From Reinekea thalattae (GTDB taxonomy: Bacteria > Pseudomonadota > Gammaproteobacteria > Pseudomonadales > Natronospirillaceae): 64,000 nucleotides of DNA. This document shows, piece after piece, positions 38,209 through 47,406 of the stretch. How positions within the stretch are numbered: position 1 is the stretch's first letter; every line of letters starts with the position of its first letter. The notes under the pieces were generated by a model that saw only the letters and a program-made list of their open reading frames with translations, was not told where the DNA came from and did no database searches. The position numbers were made by a program, and so were the translations under genes. The stretch is from assembly GCF_008041945.1 (NCBI RefSeq), contig NZ_VKAD01000001.1, positions 2,046,001 to 2,110,000 on the forward strand, given 5' to 3'.

Positions 38209-40650
38209 ATGACGCCTATTCACAGTTCCATGCAACGCTTTTTAGCCGTCTGCTTTAATAAAACAGTGAGTGATCGGTGGCGCTATGTTTTTAATACAAC
38301 CATGTTTTTAACAGTAATCATTGAACTTTATCGTCGACGCCATTGGCTAGCTAGCTTTTGCTGGATAGCAGTGCTCGTGAGTAGTGGTTTTGTTCAGGCT
38401 AGGGCAGAAGGCTTATTGGTTGAAGAGCATTCGACCGAAACGTCGCTTACTCAAGATTCTTTGCCATTAACTACTCAGCCATTGGTGCTCGCATCAACAT
38501 CCGAGCCTTATTCGGTAGTATCGCGAACCACATCCAGTGGTTATTTTGCTGTCCAGCCAGAAGATTTTTTCAGCCTTAGTCAGCAAACTGAAATGCCGCA
38601 AGTGCCGAATTTATCGGACGATCAATTTGAATTATTTCCCGATTATCGCAGTAACCCTGTACAGGCGATTGCTCTGCGTGTCGACAACCAGACCAGCACT
38701 AAAGATTGGGTGTTACACGTCAGCAATTTTGGTCCTGATCAATATGTCGTTTGGTTGAAAACCGGGCAGGAGATTGAACGCCTCACTGTTGAGGCGGGTC
38801 ATCAACCACTTGGAAATGCCTTAGGCCGTGCGATATCGCTGAGCCTGCCTGCGGGCGAGCAGACTGAAATCGTTTTACAGCAGTACGCGACTCATAAGGG
38901 CTGGATACCCTATGTTGGTCTGATGACCGCGGAACATTACAGTCAATGGTCTGCTCGAGTGGATTTTATTTATCAGGCTGCCGTCGGAGTTATTTTGGGG
39001 CTGTCGGTCGCCGGCCTATTGTGTTGGCTGTTGTTAAGGGAGCCGACCTTTTTTTGGGCTTCGATATCGGCACTTTGTGTCAGTCTTTATTACTTAGAAC
39101 ATGGCTACCTGTTTGAGCACTTTTATGGCGTTAAACATCAACGTGGCGATTCCTTTTGGTGGATTATCTCGCTCTCTAGTGCGTCTTTACTGGCATTTGC
39201 TGGCAGCTTTATTCAATTGGGTAAAGGCTGCAAAGCGCTAAAAATAAGTTTTTACAGCCTGGGCATTATTGCCATGCTGCTGCCGTTTATTGCGCCCTAC
39301 GTAAGTTTTTTTACCAAGGCGGCACTGTATGCATTGGTTACCAATGCATTGATGCTGGCTATTTTGATCTCGGCGCTGATAAAGATTCGTAGCAGCGGTC
39401 GCTACTACTTAATGTATCTATTGGGTTGGCTACCGCTATGTTTCACCATTGGCCAATCGGCGTGGTTCTTTTTTGCAGACTGGTCGGAGGTCTCTCAGCT
39501 CGATGTCTCCTATAAGCTGATTTGGGAATTCTATCTGCATGTATTACATGTACTCATACACATCATTGCGTTAGTGGATCGGGTTCGCAGAATGAGAATA
39601 GAAAAAGCAGAAGCGGTGAGGCTGAGTAACGCAAAATCCCTTTATATGGCGCACAGCAGTCATGATTTACACCAGCCTATTTATTGCATGAATCTCTATG
39701 CCGATGCATTGCGGCCGTTTTTAAAGCAGCCGCAAGCGCTTGAGATCTTGGATAAATTGCAGACGTCTCAGAGTGCAATGAGCCGTTCGTTGCAGCAGAT
39801 TATGGATTTAAATCGGCTAGAGGCTGGTGTGATCCAACCGCAGATCCAAGCCGTTGCGCTGCAATCTCTATTTAATGAGGTGCAGGGTGAGCTGGCAATT
39901 TTAGCGCAAGAAAAAGGCTTAAAGCTGCGCTTTTGTGCGACAACTCGATGGGTTCAGACCGATCCAGACTTGCTCTTGCGCATGGTAAAAAATCTGGTAT
40001 CTAATGCGATTCGTTATACCGAGAAAGGCGGAGTGTTGGTTGGCTGCCGACATCGAGCAGGAGCAATCGAGCTGCAGGTGATCGACACTGGGCAAGGTAT
40101 GTCGGACGACGCCATCTCACAAGTGTTCGATATTTATCAGCGAGTCAGCTCGGGTGAGCAAGATGGCGCGGGCATTGGCTTGTCGATCGTTAAGCATCTG
40201 GCTGAGCTACTGAATCATCCTATCCAAGTATCGTCACGCTTAGGTCAAGGCAGCTGTTTTAGTCTTCGCTTACCGCTTACGGAAAAACCGGTTAATTGTC
40301 AGCCATTAGCGAAACCTGAAACTATTGCTTTAGTTTGCCCTGAAGCAGGTCAGCGTTATTTGACCGATTACTTTATGGCTCAAGGCTTTGGTGTTGAAAG
40401 TTTTGCGTCTGTTTCAGCGGCTGTTGCGGCGGCCGTCGATAATCAAATCGCTATGCTGGTCTGTCATGCATCCTTATTGGCAGAACCAGAGCTGGAATTA
40501 ATCTCCCAAGCAGCGTCGTTGAAAAACTGTACCTTGGTTGCAATAGACGCAGACTCACTGCCGAGTCATTGGTTGCAATTGCGCAGCGCGATGAACCTGA
40601 TTCAATTAAGAGCGCTATTGAATTTCCATCAACGAAAAGCGAATCATTAG
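38209..40650 (+). CDS. 7TM sensor histidine kinase with degenerate receiver-like C-terminus
   Basis: The protein has 813 residues. An N-terminal hydrophobic segment (about 45-65) is followed by a periplasmic domain to about 250 that resembles the 7TMR-DISM sensory module (ALRVDNQTSTKDWVLHVSNF). Seven membrane segments cover about 255-465. The dimerisation helix has HSSHDLHQP with phospho-acceptor His485. The ATPase domain has NLVSNAIRYT, DTGQGM and GAGIGLSIVKHLAEL (about 590-700). The last ~110 residues have receiver-like alternation, but the expected phospho-Asp strand reads AMLVCHASLL, so no Asp acceptor is visible. The start could be later. The NarL-type regulator begins 23 bases downstream. 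Confidence 0.88.
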   Translation: MTPIHSSMQRFLAVCFNKTVSDRWRYVFNTTMFLTVIIELYRRRHWLASFCWIAVLVSSGFVQARAEGLLVEEHSTETSLTQDSLPLTTQPLVLASTSEPYSVVSRTTSSGYFAVQPEDFFSLSQQTEMPQVPNLSDDQFELFPDYRSNPVQAIALRVDNQTSTKDWVLHVSNFGPDQYVVWLKTGQEIERLTVEAGHQPLGNALGRAISLSLPAGEQTEIVLQQYATHKGWIPYVGLMTAEHYSQWSARVDFIYQAAVGVILGLSVAGLLCWLLLREPTFFWASISALCVSLYYLEHGYLFEHFYGVKHQRGDSFWWIISLSSASLLAFAGSFIQLGKGCKALKISFYSLGIIAMLLPFIAPYVSFFTKAALYALVTNALMLAILISALIKIRSSGRYYLMYLLGWLPLCFTIGQSAWFFFADWSEVSQLDVSYKLIWEFYLHVLHVLIHIIALVDRVRRMRIEKAEAVRLSNAKSLYMAHSSHDLHQPIYCMNLYADALRPFLKQPQALEILDKLQTSQSAMSRSLQQIMDLNRLEAGVIQPQIQAVALQSLFNEVQGELAILAQEKGLKLRFCATTRWVQTDPDLLLRMVKNLVSNAIRYTEKGGVLVGCRHRAGAIELQVIDTGQGMSDDAISQVFDIYQRVSSGEQDGAGIGLSIVKHLAELLNHPIQVSSRLGQGSCFSLRLPLTEKPVNCQPLAKPETIALVCPEAGQRYLTDYFMAQGFGVESFASVSAAVAAAVDNQIAMLVCHASLLAEPELELISQAASLKNCTLVAIDADSLPSHWLQLRSAMNLIQLRALLNFHQRKANH

Positions 40651-40673
40651 CTGATGTTTAGGTTGAAAAGCTC

Positions 40674-41276
40674 ATGCTAAAAATAGTCCATACCGATGAT
40701 CACGATATTTTCCGTGATGGCATGAAGCTGTTGTTGACGCAGTTATTTCCAGAGGCAGAGTTACTCGAAGCAGATAGTTTAGAGCAGTTAGAAGCTGTTT
40801 TAGCCGAGCATTTGGATGTCAGTTTGGTGCTGTTGGATATTCGCATACCTGGCGTTGAAGGTTTAGCTGGCCTTAAGCATATCAAACAGAGTTATCCGAT
40901 TTTGCCGGTGATTGTCATGTCCACCGTTGATCAGGCTGCGAGTATTCAACAGATGGTTGCGCTCGGTGCCGACGGCTTTATTTCTAAGGACCTCGATAAA
41001 GCCAGTATTGTTTCCGCACTGAAAAGAGCGATTACTGGAGAACGAGTTTTTGTCAGCCCACATCATGCCGAACCGTTCTTGCAACTCAGTCCACGCAAGA
41101 TTGAACTTATAAAATTGTTAGAGCAGGGTTTATCCAATAAAGAGATTGCCGATCAGATTCGGTTGTCTTCTTCTACCGTTCGAGATTATGTCTCTGAGTT
41201 GTTGACTCTGTTTGAATGCGATAACCGAACGCAGCTGGTCACTAAGGTGCGCAAGCTAGGCTATATAATCGATTAG
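40674..41276 (+). CDS. NarL/FixJ-type response regulator
   Basis: This 200-residue two-domain regulator has a receiver domain (1-120) with the acidic pair in HTDDHDIF, phospho-acceptor Asp55 in LVLLDIRIPG, a Thr/Ser switch in VIVMSTVD and Lys in FISKDLD. The LuxR-type HTH (about 140-195) has LSPRKIELIKLLEQGLSNKEIADQIRLSSSTVRDYVSEL. It lies 23 bases after the histidine kinase and is its obvious partner. Targets are unknown. Confidence 0.93.
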   Translation: MLKIVHTDDHDIFRDGMKLLLTQLFPEAELLEADSLEQLEAVLAEHLDVSLVLLDIRIPGVEGLAGLKHIKQSYPILPVIVMSTVDQAASIQQMVALGADGFISKDLDKASIVSALKRAITGERVFVSPHHAEPFLQLSPRKIELIKLLEQGLSNKEIADQIRLSSSTVRDYVSELLTLFECDNRTQLVTKVRKLGYIID

Positions 41277-41311
41277 ACTGTGGGCTTGATCGTTAAGAGG
41301 GTTGTTCACCG

Positions 41312-41905
41312 TTAGCGAGAATGTACTAGAACCGTCTGCTGGTTTGTCTCATTGAAGCTATGTAATAAAAAATTGCCTTGGCCGTCATTCTCATACCAAC
41401 CGATGTTTTTGTCGTTCATAGAGGTTGAGAATAAATCCAAGTCGCCATCAAGATCGATGTCGGCGGCACTGACCCAGCTAACCGCTTCTGTATTATCGTG
41501 AACTATGTGATGGGTAAACTGCTGATTACCGTCATTTTCGAACCAAAGTATACGGTAATTGGTTGAGCTAACGGCAAGCACATCTAAGTCTTGATCGTTG
41601 TCTAAATCGGCAGAAGAAAGGAAATAAACACCGTAGCTTTCGTTGGGATTACCAACCGACTTTTTGGTGAAGTTTTGTGCGCCGTCGTTTTCATACCAAG
41701 CTATATGATCATCGGCATAGAGCGATGAAATAACATCAAGATCGCCATCTTGATCTAAATCGACAGCGTAGGCTGCTAATACAGAATCATCCAATTCACT
41801 GAGATGCAGAGCCGCTTGGTCATGGCTATTAGCACTGGCTGAGCTTAGACGGCAGCCAGAGTACAGGGTGATAAATAATAAAGTGAGATAAAACGCTAAT
41901 TGCAT
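41312..41905 (-). CDS. FG-GAP/VCBS-repeat lipoprotein with calcium-binding motifs
   Basis: This 197-residue exported protein has a signal ending LYSGC (lipobox, Cys near 18). It has three repeats of about 45-50 residues, each with a calcium-binding loop: VDLDQDGDLDVIS, ADLDNDQDLDVLA and ADIDLDGDLDLFS. Each is followed by a WYENDG or WFENDG turn. These are FG-GAP/VCBS beta-propeller blades, as in integrin-like and bacterial surface proteins. Three blades are too few for a full propeller, so it may oligomerise or be a remnant of a longer gene. It is convergent with the response regulator. Confidence 0.85.
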   Translation of the reverse strand: MQLAFYLTLLFITLYSGCRLSSASANSHDQAALHLSELDDSVLAAYAVDLDQDGDLDVISSLYADDHIAWYENDGAQNFTKKSVGNPNESYGVYFLSSADLDNDQDLDVLAVSSTNYRILWFENDGNQQFTHHIVHDNTEAVSWVSAADIDLDGDLDLFSTSMNDKNIGWYENDGQGNFLLHSFNETNQQTVLVHSR

Positions 41906-42031
41906 GCTCTGAAAGCCTATTTATCGGTTCATTTTGAACGCCTTTATAACGGCGCCTAAGGTACCTTTAATGAGGCTAAAACGTAATCCGACAGATGTCG
42001 GGTATTGAGTAATCATTTGATTGCTCTGAAG

Positions 42032-42910
42032 CTAGAGCCATAGCGGTATGCAGAATGTTAAATCAAAATGCTCTTCTGGGTCTATAAAGTGACAACGACG
42101 ATAATTAGCGTACCCCGGCGTTGGTGCCAAACTGTAGCCACTGTTGGGGAGCCAATCATGGTAAAACTTATGCAGTATGGGCAGTAAGTCACCATAGAAG
42201 CCAGAGGCTTCAAAGCAAGCGTAGCTGCCACCGGGAATGATAAATTGGTTAAGTGGTAAAGCCTTTTTTGGTGAGATATCGACTTCGATACAGGCAACAT
42301 AATGGCACTTATCTAAGGGCGTAATGTCGGCGTTCGAATGGTGCAGTCCTAGCTTAGGGAGTGAATCCCAGTCTAGCGATTGTTGACGTGCCCAGACTTC
42401 TAGCTTTTCCCATGTTTGTCGTATATCTCTGCCATAGCTTAGGTGACGAAGATACACGGCTTTGCGAGGAGGTAATGTTTTGACTGTGACCTGTGGCGTG
42501 GCGTAGTTCGCTGCTTTTTCTGCACGCTCGACGATAGCGCTGTCCCAATTTTGTTGTGTTTGTCTAATTCGGGCTTGGTAGCCATTGCTTCGCCATTGGC
42601 TAGGTGTGCATGCGAACTGTTTTTTGAACGCGTGTGAAAAGGATGCCTGAGATTTAAATCCGCACTGGCTAAGTATATTGCCTATGGATAAATCAGGGAA
42701 AAAAACCAATTGATTTGCGGCTAATTCTAAACGAACTCGACGAATATAGTCGGTAACGTTCTCTCCTACGACAGATTTAAAACAGCGATGGAAATGAAAC
42801 GTTGACCAGTTAGCGGCTTCTGCCAATTGCTTTGCACTGAGCGGCTGATCAATGTCTCGATGAATTTTATGAAGGACATCGTTGATCCTGTGTTGCTGGC
42901 TTTTATGCAT
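42032..42910 (-). CDS. AraC-family regulator with GyrI-like effector domain
   Basis: This 292-residue protein has an N-terminal AraC HTH pair (about 1-105): LSAKQLAEAANWSTFHFHRCFKSVVGENVTDYIRRVRL, then IGNILSQCGFKSQASFSHAFKKQFACTPSQWR. The C-terminal half (about 130-292) is a GyrI-like domain (VTVKTLPPRKAVYLRHLSYG; DPEEHFDLTFCIPL at the end), which binds small hydrophobic molecules in Rob/SbmC-type proteins. It is divergent from the aminotransferase gene with about 170 bases between them, so it may control that gene, itself, or both. Confidence 0.9.
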   Translation of the reverse strand: MHKSQQHRINDVLHKIHRDIDQPLSAKQLAEAANWSTFHFHRCFKSVVGENVTDYIRRVRLELAANQLVFFPDLSIGNILSQCGFKSQASFSHAFKKQFACTPSQWRSNGYQARIRQTQQNWDSAIVERAEKAANYATPQVTVKTLPPRKAVYLRHLSYGRDIRQTWEKLEVWARQQSLDWDSLPKLGLHHSNADITPLDKCHYVACIEVDISPKKALPLNQFIIPGGSYACFEASGFYGDLLPILHKFYHDWLPNSGYSLAPTPGYANYRRCHFIDPEEHFDLTFCIPLWL

Positions 42911-43079
42911 TGGTTTATTTCCAGTATCTATAAACGAGACGCTATCAGCTTAATTTTTAGGATGTTATAGAAAGCAACCAAAATAGCACAAATGGACAAA
43001 AGACTAAGCAACTTAGCGCAAACCTCATTGAATGCTTACGCGTAGAGTTTTGCTCTTCATTAGAGCAAAGGAGGTATTC

Positions 43080-44228
43080 ATGTTACCCGCTCAACGTATG
43101 GCTTCGGTGCAGCCTTCCTATATTCGGAATATTTTAAAAGCCACCCAAGGAAACAATGTCATGTCATTGGCTGGTGGCTTACCTGATGAAAGACTATTTC
43201 CTACTCGGTTATTGGATAACGCAGCAAGAGAGTTGGACCAAAATATAGAAGTCTACCAGTATGGTTTGACTCGTGGTCTTCCAGCGTTAGTCGAGCACTT
43301 ATGTGCTGAAAATAATCTGCCATCCGATGAACAGCTGCTTATTACTACTGGATCTCAGCAGGGGTTGGATTTAATTTGCCGAGCCTATTTGAACCCTGAT
43401 GACCGAGTTTTGGCTGAAGCGCCAGTTTATTTAGGTGCATTACAGGCGTTTCAGCTTGCTCAAGCCAAAGTCGGCTTAATTGACGCAACATCAAAAGGGC
43501 CTGATCTTGACCAACTAGAGGCGAAGCTTGCTAAGGGCTGCGTGAAGTTTTTTTACGCGGTACCGGATTTTCATAATCCAACCGGCACTTGTTGGAGTAA
43601 GGCAACGCGAATCGCTGTTGCGGAATTACTTGACCGATATGAAGTGGCACTTATTGAAGATGTTCCTTATCGGCAGCTTAGATACAGTGGTGAACATCTG
43701 CCTTTGGTCAGTAGCTTGATGAAAGGAGACTTCTTTCTGCTTAACTCGTTTTCCAAAATAGCAACATCGGGTATGAGGCTTGGTTGTGTTCAGGCAACGA
43801 AAAAATTGTTACAGCCGTTAATTACAATTAAACAGGCCAGCGATTTACACACAGCTTTACCTATGCAGCAGATGCTATTGAGTCTATTGCAAGCGCCTGA
43901 ATTTGAGGGCCATATTGCTTCATTGAGGCATCATTATGGACAGCGTGCACAAGCGCTCGCCAATGCACTGATCAGCCAAATTGGTGGCCGGTTAACATTC
44001 AATGAAGTGGAAGGTGGAATGTTTCTTTGGGCACGGATCAACTGCGTAAATGCGGTATCACTTGCTCAAGAGTGTTTAAAAAACGATTTGGCTGTCGTGC
44101 CGGGTCAAGCGTTTTGGCCGGAAGGCAAAGCAGGTTATCAAGCAATTCGGCTAAATTTCACTCGCTTAGCGCCCGCTGATTTAGAAAAGGCTGTCGGCCG
44201 TTTATCATCAGCGATGTCTGCTCTTTAA
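43080..44228 (+). CDS. PLP-dependent aminotransferase, fold type I (MocR-like/2-aminoadipate transaminase group)
   Basis: I chose the ATG at 43080 (382 residues), preceded by an almost perfect AAAGGAGGT; an upstream ATG at 43032 is unlikely. MSLAGGLPDERLFP near residue 28 and VYQYGLTRGLPALVEHL are typical of the aminoadipate/kynurenine aminotransferase group. TTGSQQGLDLICRAYL and PDFHNPTGTCWS follow. The PLP lysine is in NSFSKIATSGMRLG near residue 228, and RLNFTR near the end binds the substrate carboxylate. No HTH domain is present, so it is an enzyme and not a MocR regulator. The AraC/GyrI gene is divergent. Confidence 0.92.
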   Translation: MLPAQRMASVQPSYIRNILKATQGNNVMSLAGGLPDERLFPTRLLDNAARELDQNIEVYQYGLTRGLPALVEHLCAENNLPSDEQLLITTGSQQGLDLICRAYLNPDDRVLAEAPVYLGALQAFQLAQAKVGLIDATSKGPDLDQLEAKLAKGCVKFFYAVPDFHNPTGTCWSKATRIAVAELLDRYEVALIEDVPYRQLRYSGEHLPLVSSLMKGDFFLLNSFSKIATSGMRLGCVQATKKLLQPLITIKQASDLHTALPMQQMLLSLLQAPEFEGHIASLRHHYGQRAQALANALISQIGGRLTFNEVEGGMFLWARINCVNAVSLAQECLKNDLAVVPGQAFWPEGKAGYQAIRLNFTRLAPADLEKAVGRLSSAMSAL

Positions 44229-44311
44229 AACAAGAGTGACTTTTATCCCGGCGCTGAACCTGTAAACTTCGGCTTTTATTGTATTTTTCCAGTGAGCAGT
44301 GACGTTATTTT

Positions 44312-45115
44312 ATGAGTAAAACTAAGCGCCCCATCCCTGTTTTTGATCAGCCGATTATCGAAACCCATTGCCATCTAGATTACCTTGAAGGTGAGGCGGT
44401 CAGTGAGGTATTGGAGCGCGCCACGGCAAAGGGCGTTGAGAGGATAGTCACCATTAGCGTCTCACCTGATAATCTAGCCAAGGTGCGCGAGCTCACTGAA
44501 AACCCGCTTATTTGGGGTACGCAAGGTATTCATCCGCACGATGCAGATGCCTTTACCGAAGCAACGGCAGCAGAGATTCTTAAACATGGTAACGATGACA
44601 AGATCGTCGCCATTGGTGAGATTGGTCTGGATTACTACTACGAGCACTCTGACCGTGCGGTACAACGTAAGGTGTTCGAGCAGCAGTTAGAAATCGCTAT
44701 TCAGCTGGGTCAGCCTATTGTTGTTCATACTCGCGAAGCTGATGAAGACACCCAAGCGATTCTGAAAAACTTCAGCTCTCAATTAAAGGGTAATGGCGTT
44801 ATTCATAGCTTTACTTCAGGATTACCGCTGGCCGAGTTTTGTTTAAATGAAGGCTTTATGCTCGGTTTTAATGGCATCGTAACTTTTAATTCTGCACAAA
44901 ATGTTCGCGACGTAGCTGCCATTACGCCGCTTGATCGTATGTTGGTGGAAACCGATTCGCCTTATTTAACACCCGCGCCTTATCGCGGTCGTCCAAATGA
45001 GCCGCAATATTTGCCATTTATCGTGGAAAAATTAGCCGAAGTTAAAGAGCAGACGGTTGAGGTGATTCTTGAACATACTTACCAAAACGCTAAGCAACTG
45101 TTTGGTTGGCATTAA
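44312..45115 (+). CDS. tatD: TatD-family metal-dependent hydrolase (DNase)
   Basis: This 267-residue TIM-barrel hydrolase has metal ligands in ETHCHLDYL near residue 18, GIHPHDAD near 72, IGEIGLDYYYE near 97, VVHTREADEDT near 130, IHSFTSG near 160 and VETDSPYLTPAPYRGRPNEP near 210, all TatD signatures. Family members are 3'-5' exonucleases on DNA with roles in repair and turnover. E. coli has TatD, YcfH and YjjV; I cannot tell which branch this is. It lies 40 bases upstream of the MFS gene. Confidence 0.93.
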   Translation: MSKTKRPIPVFDQPIIETHCHLDYLEGEAVSEVLERATAKGVERIVTISVSPDNLAKVRELTENPLIWGTQGIHPHDADAFTEATAAEILKHGNDDKIVAIGEIGLDYYYEHSDRAVQRKVFEQQLEIAIQLGQPIVVHTREADEDTQAILKNFSSQLKGNGVIHSFTSGLPLAEFCLNEGFMLGFNGIVTFNSAQNVRDVAAITPLDRMLVETDSPYLTPAPYRGRPNEPQYLPFIVEKLAEVKEQTVEVILEHTYQNAKQLFGWH

Positions 45116-45155
45116 CCGATTGTTAGCAGACTGCTGAAAATAAAAAGGAGCCATT

Positions 45156-46334
45156 ATGCTAGGTATTGTTGTTTGGGGTTTAACGCTTGGCCAGGCGCTG
45201 TTAGTGACCGGCAATATTTTGTTGGTATCGGTCACGGCATTGGTTGGTGAAGTGATCAGCCCATCCTTAAGATTGGCGACCTTGCCAGTGGCGATGCAGT
45301 TTGTCGGTTTAATGAGCGCAACGTTACCAGCGGCTCTGTTAGTAAAGCGGTTAGGGCGTAAACGTATCTTTCTAATCGGTAATAGCATTGGTTTATTTGG
45401 TGCAGCGTTAGCCTGTTATGCTTTGTTTTTGGCGAATTTTTGGTTGTTTTCGTTAGCCACTTTTTTACTGGGTGTGGCGATTGGTATTGGTCAGCAATAT
45501 CGTTTTGCTGCGATTGAAAACTGTGCGCCAGATAAAGCACCACAGGCCATTAGCCTGATTATGGCCGGTGGCGTATTAGCCGCAGTCTTAGGCCCTAATT
45601 TAGCTGTATGGTCGCAAAAGCTGATGCCTAGTGATCTCTACATTGGCGCCTTTGCTTGCCTATTCGCGCTGTATTGCCTCACCACCTTGCTTGTTGCATT
45701 ACTGCCGCTGAAACCTGCTAGTTTAGAAGAGCAAATGGGTACAGCGCGCAGCTATAAAACTCTTTTAGCACAGCCAACGCTTATTGCTGCGATGACATCC
45801 GGTGCGATTGGTTATGGCGTGATGGTGTTGGTGATGACAGCAACGCCACTGGCGATGAAAAGCTGTGGCTTGGAATTCACTCATACTGCAAGCGTTATTC
45901 AATGGCATGTATTAGGTATGTTTGCGCCTGCCTTTGTAACGGGTCGCTTAGTGAGCCGATTTGGCGCCAGTAAAATTATTCAAACAGGATGTATTTTGTT
46001 GCTAGCCAGTGTCTTTTTAAGTCAGTTCGGCCAAAGCTATTGGCACTTTTGGACCGCATTGGTGTTGCTCGGTATCGGTTGGAATTTTACCTTTGTTGCC
46101 GCTACAGGTTTGTTAACCACAACTTACCAGCCAGCGGATAAAGCCAAGGTTCAGGGTTTAAACGACTTTTTGGTGTTTTCTAGCTCAGCGCTTGCCAGCA
46201 TTTTAGCCGGTTATTTGCAGAGCCTGTTGGGCTGGAGTTTGCTTAATATAGTGATGATTCCGGCTATCTTGATTGCCATGCTGACGGTGTTTATCAGCGT
46301 TAATCAGTCACGGCGTCAAACGGTTGCGGCTTAA
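45156..46334 (+). CDS. Major facilitator superfamily transporter
   Basis: This 392-residue protein has about 12 hydrophobic segments in two halves separated by a loop near 185-200. The MFS loop 2-3 motif appears as VKRLGRKRIFLIGNSIG near 65-80, and a weaker repeat (GRLVSRFGASKIIQTG) sits at the equivalent place in the second half. The substrate cannot be inferred. AGGAG eight bases before the ATG supports the start. It follows tatD closely and converges with the inositol monophosphatase-family gene. Confidence 0.92.
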   Translation: MLGIVVWGLTLGQALLVTGNILLVSVTALVGEVISPSLRLATLPVAMQFVGLMSATLPAALLVKRLGRKRIFLIGNSIGLFGAALACYALFLANFWLFSLATFLLGVAIGIGQQYRFAAIENCAPDKAPQAISLIMAGGVLAAVLGPNLAVWSQKLMPSDLYIGAFACLFALYCLTTLLVALLPLKPASLEEQMGTARSYKTLLAQPTLIAAMTSGAIGYGVMVLVMTATPLAMKSCGLEFTHTASVIQWHVLGMFAPAFVTGRLVSRFGASKIIQTGCILLLASVFLSQFGQSYWHFWTALVLLGIGWNFTFVAATGLLTTTYQPADKAKVQGLNDFLVFSSSALASILAGYLQSLLGWSLLNIVMIPAILIAMLTVFISVNQSRRQTVAA

Positions 46335-46373
46335 TAAAGCCACAACCATTGCATTCGCCTGCCTAGTTTTGAC

Positions 46374-47174
46374 TTACTGAGCGTCAGCTTCTGCTAATAA
46401 GCCTTGAATGCCAGAATAAATAGCCGGCGTCGTTACTAAGATATTTTGGCCAAATAACTGAGGGTTTTCGCCTTCAGGAATATCAATGAAGTGACCAAAC
46501 TGAGCGCCGGCTTCACGTGCGATTAGCTGCGCTGCGGCAAAGTCCCAAGGTTTCACCGATTCGAAATAAGCATCCATACGGCCACAGGCAACCCAGCAAA
46601 TATCGAGCGCGGCAGCGCCAATACGGCGTAAGTCGGCGCAGTTTTTCAGCACATATTCCACGCGTTTAAGAATCGGGTCGATGTTATCTTTCTGGTAAGG
46701 AAAGCCAGTAGCAACAATGGCTCGGTGTAGTTGGTTTTTTCCAGACGGCTGAATAGCTTGCCCATTTAACAAGGCACCTTTGCCTTGAATCGCGCTGAAG
46801 GTTTCTTCAGTAAAGGGGTTATGTACCACTGCAACTTTGCAGTCACCCTGATAAAAGTAAGCGATAGAAATGGCTACCTGATGATGGCCATGCGCATAGT
46901 TAACCGTGCCATCGATTGGGTCGATCACCCAGAGGTGCTCGCATTCGGTCGTGCTGTTCGGCGCGAGCTCTTCTGACAAAATATCGTGGCCTGCGAAGCT
47001 TGCCTGAATACCTTCACTAATGAGTTTGTCGGCGGCAACATCGGCTTGGGTGACGAGTTCGGTGTCGTCAAATTTAAACTCAATGGTGAGTGATTTACGT
47101 AACTGTTTAATTTCTTCACCAGCCTGTTTGGCGAGTGTTAAAGCCAGCGTTAGCATTGGCTGATAATCGGTCAT
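46374..47174 (-). CDS. Inositol monophosphatase-family protein
   Basis: This 266-residue enzyme has the metal-binding signatures of the family: LVTQADVAADKLI near 40, ILSEELAP near 65, the first IMPase motif WVIDPIDGTVNYAHG near 82, and SVKPWDFAAAQLIAREAGA (second motif) near 215. Family members remove phosphate from inositol-1-phosphate, 3'-phosphoadenosine phosphate or similar compounds. SuhB is the closest well-known relative by motif spacing (ATGFPY, RRIGAAALD). The substrate is uncertain. It is convergent with the MFS gene and transcribed in the same direction as the LysE operon upstream, but a stem-loop lies between. Confidence 0.93.
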   Translation of the reverse strand: MTDYQPMLTLALTLAKQAGEEIKQLRKSLTIEFKFDDTELVTQADVAADKLISEGIQASFAGHDILSEELAPNSTTECEHLWVIDPIDGTVNYAHGHHQVAISIAYFYQGDCKVAVVHNPFTEETFSAIQGKGALLNGQAIQPSGKNQLHRAIVATGFPYQKDNIDPILKRVEYVLKNCADLRRIGAAALDICWVACGRMDAYFESVKPWDFAAAQLIAREAGAQFGHFIDIPEGENPQLFGQNILVTTPAIYSGIQGLLAEADAQ

Positions 47175-47341
47175 AGTGCTTTACTCAAAAGTTCTTAAGG
47201 TTGTGGAATGCATGTATTCAAGAAGGTAGATCTTGGTCTGCTGTAACCGACTCGCCACCCTGTTGAAATCTGTTTGTCATATTATCCCTAAAATAGATGA
47301 ACATCTTGCGACATCGTTAGGAAAGTTGATTTGGCTAGTTT

Positions 47342-47381
47342 GCGATAAAGCCTACACATTAAAGAGTGTCAGCTTTATCGC
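47342..47381. other. Long stem-loop downstream of the LysE-family gene
   Basis: GCGATAAAGC (47342-47351) pairs perfectly with GCTTTATCGC (47372-47381), and ACAC/GTGT inside can extend it. Reading leftward, it lies about 25 bases after the LysE stop. No T-run follows, so it is probably an mRNA 3' structure rather than a strong intrinsic terminator. Confidence 0.6.
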
Positions 47382-47406
47382 TCGATAAGCCAAAATCAGG
47401 ATGTGA

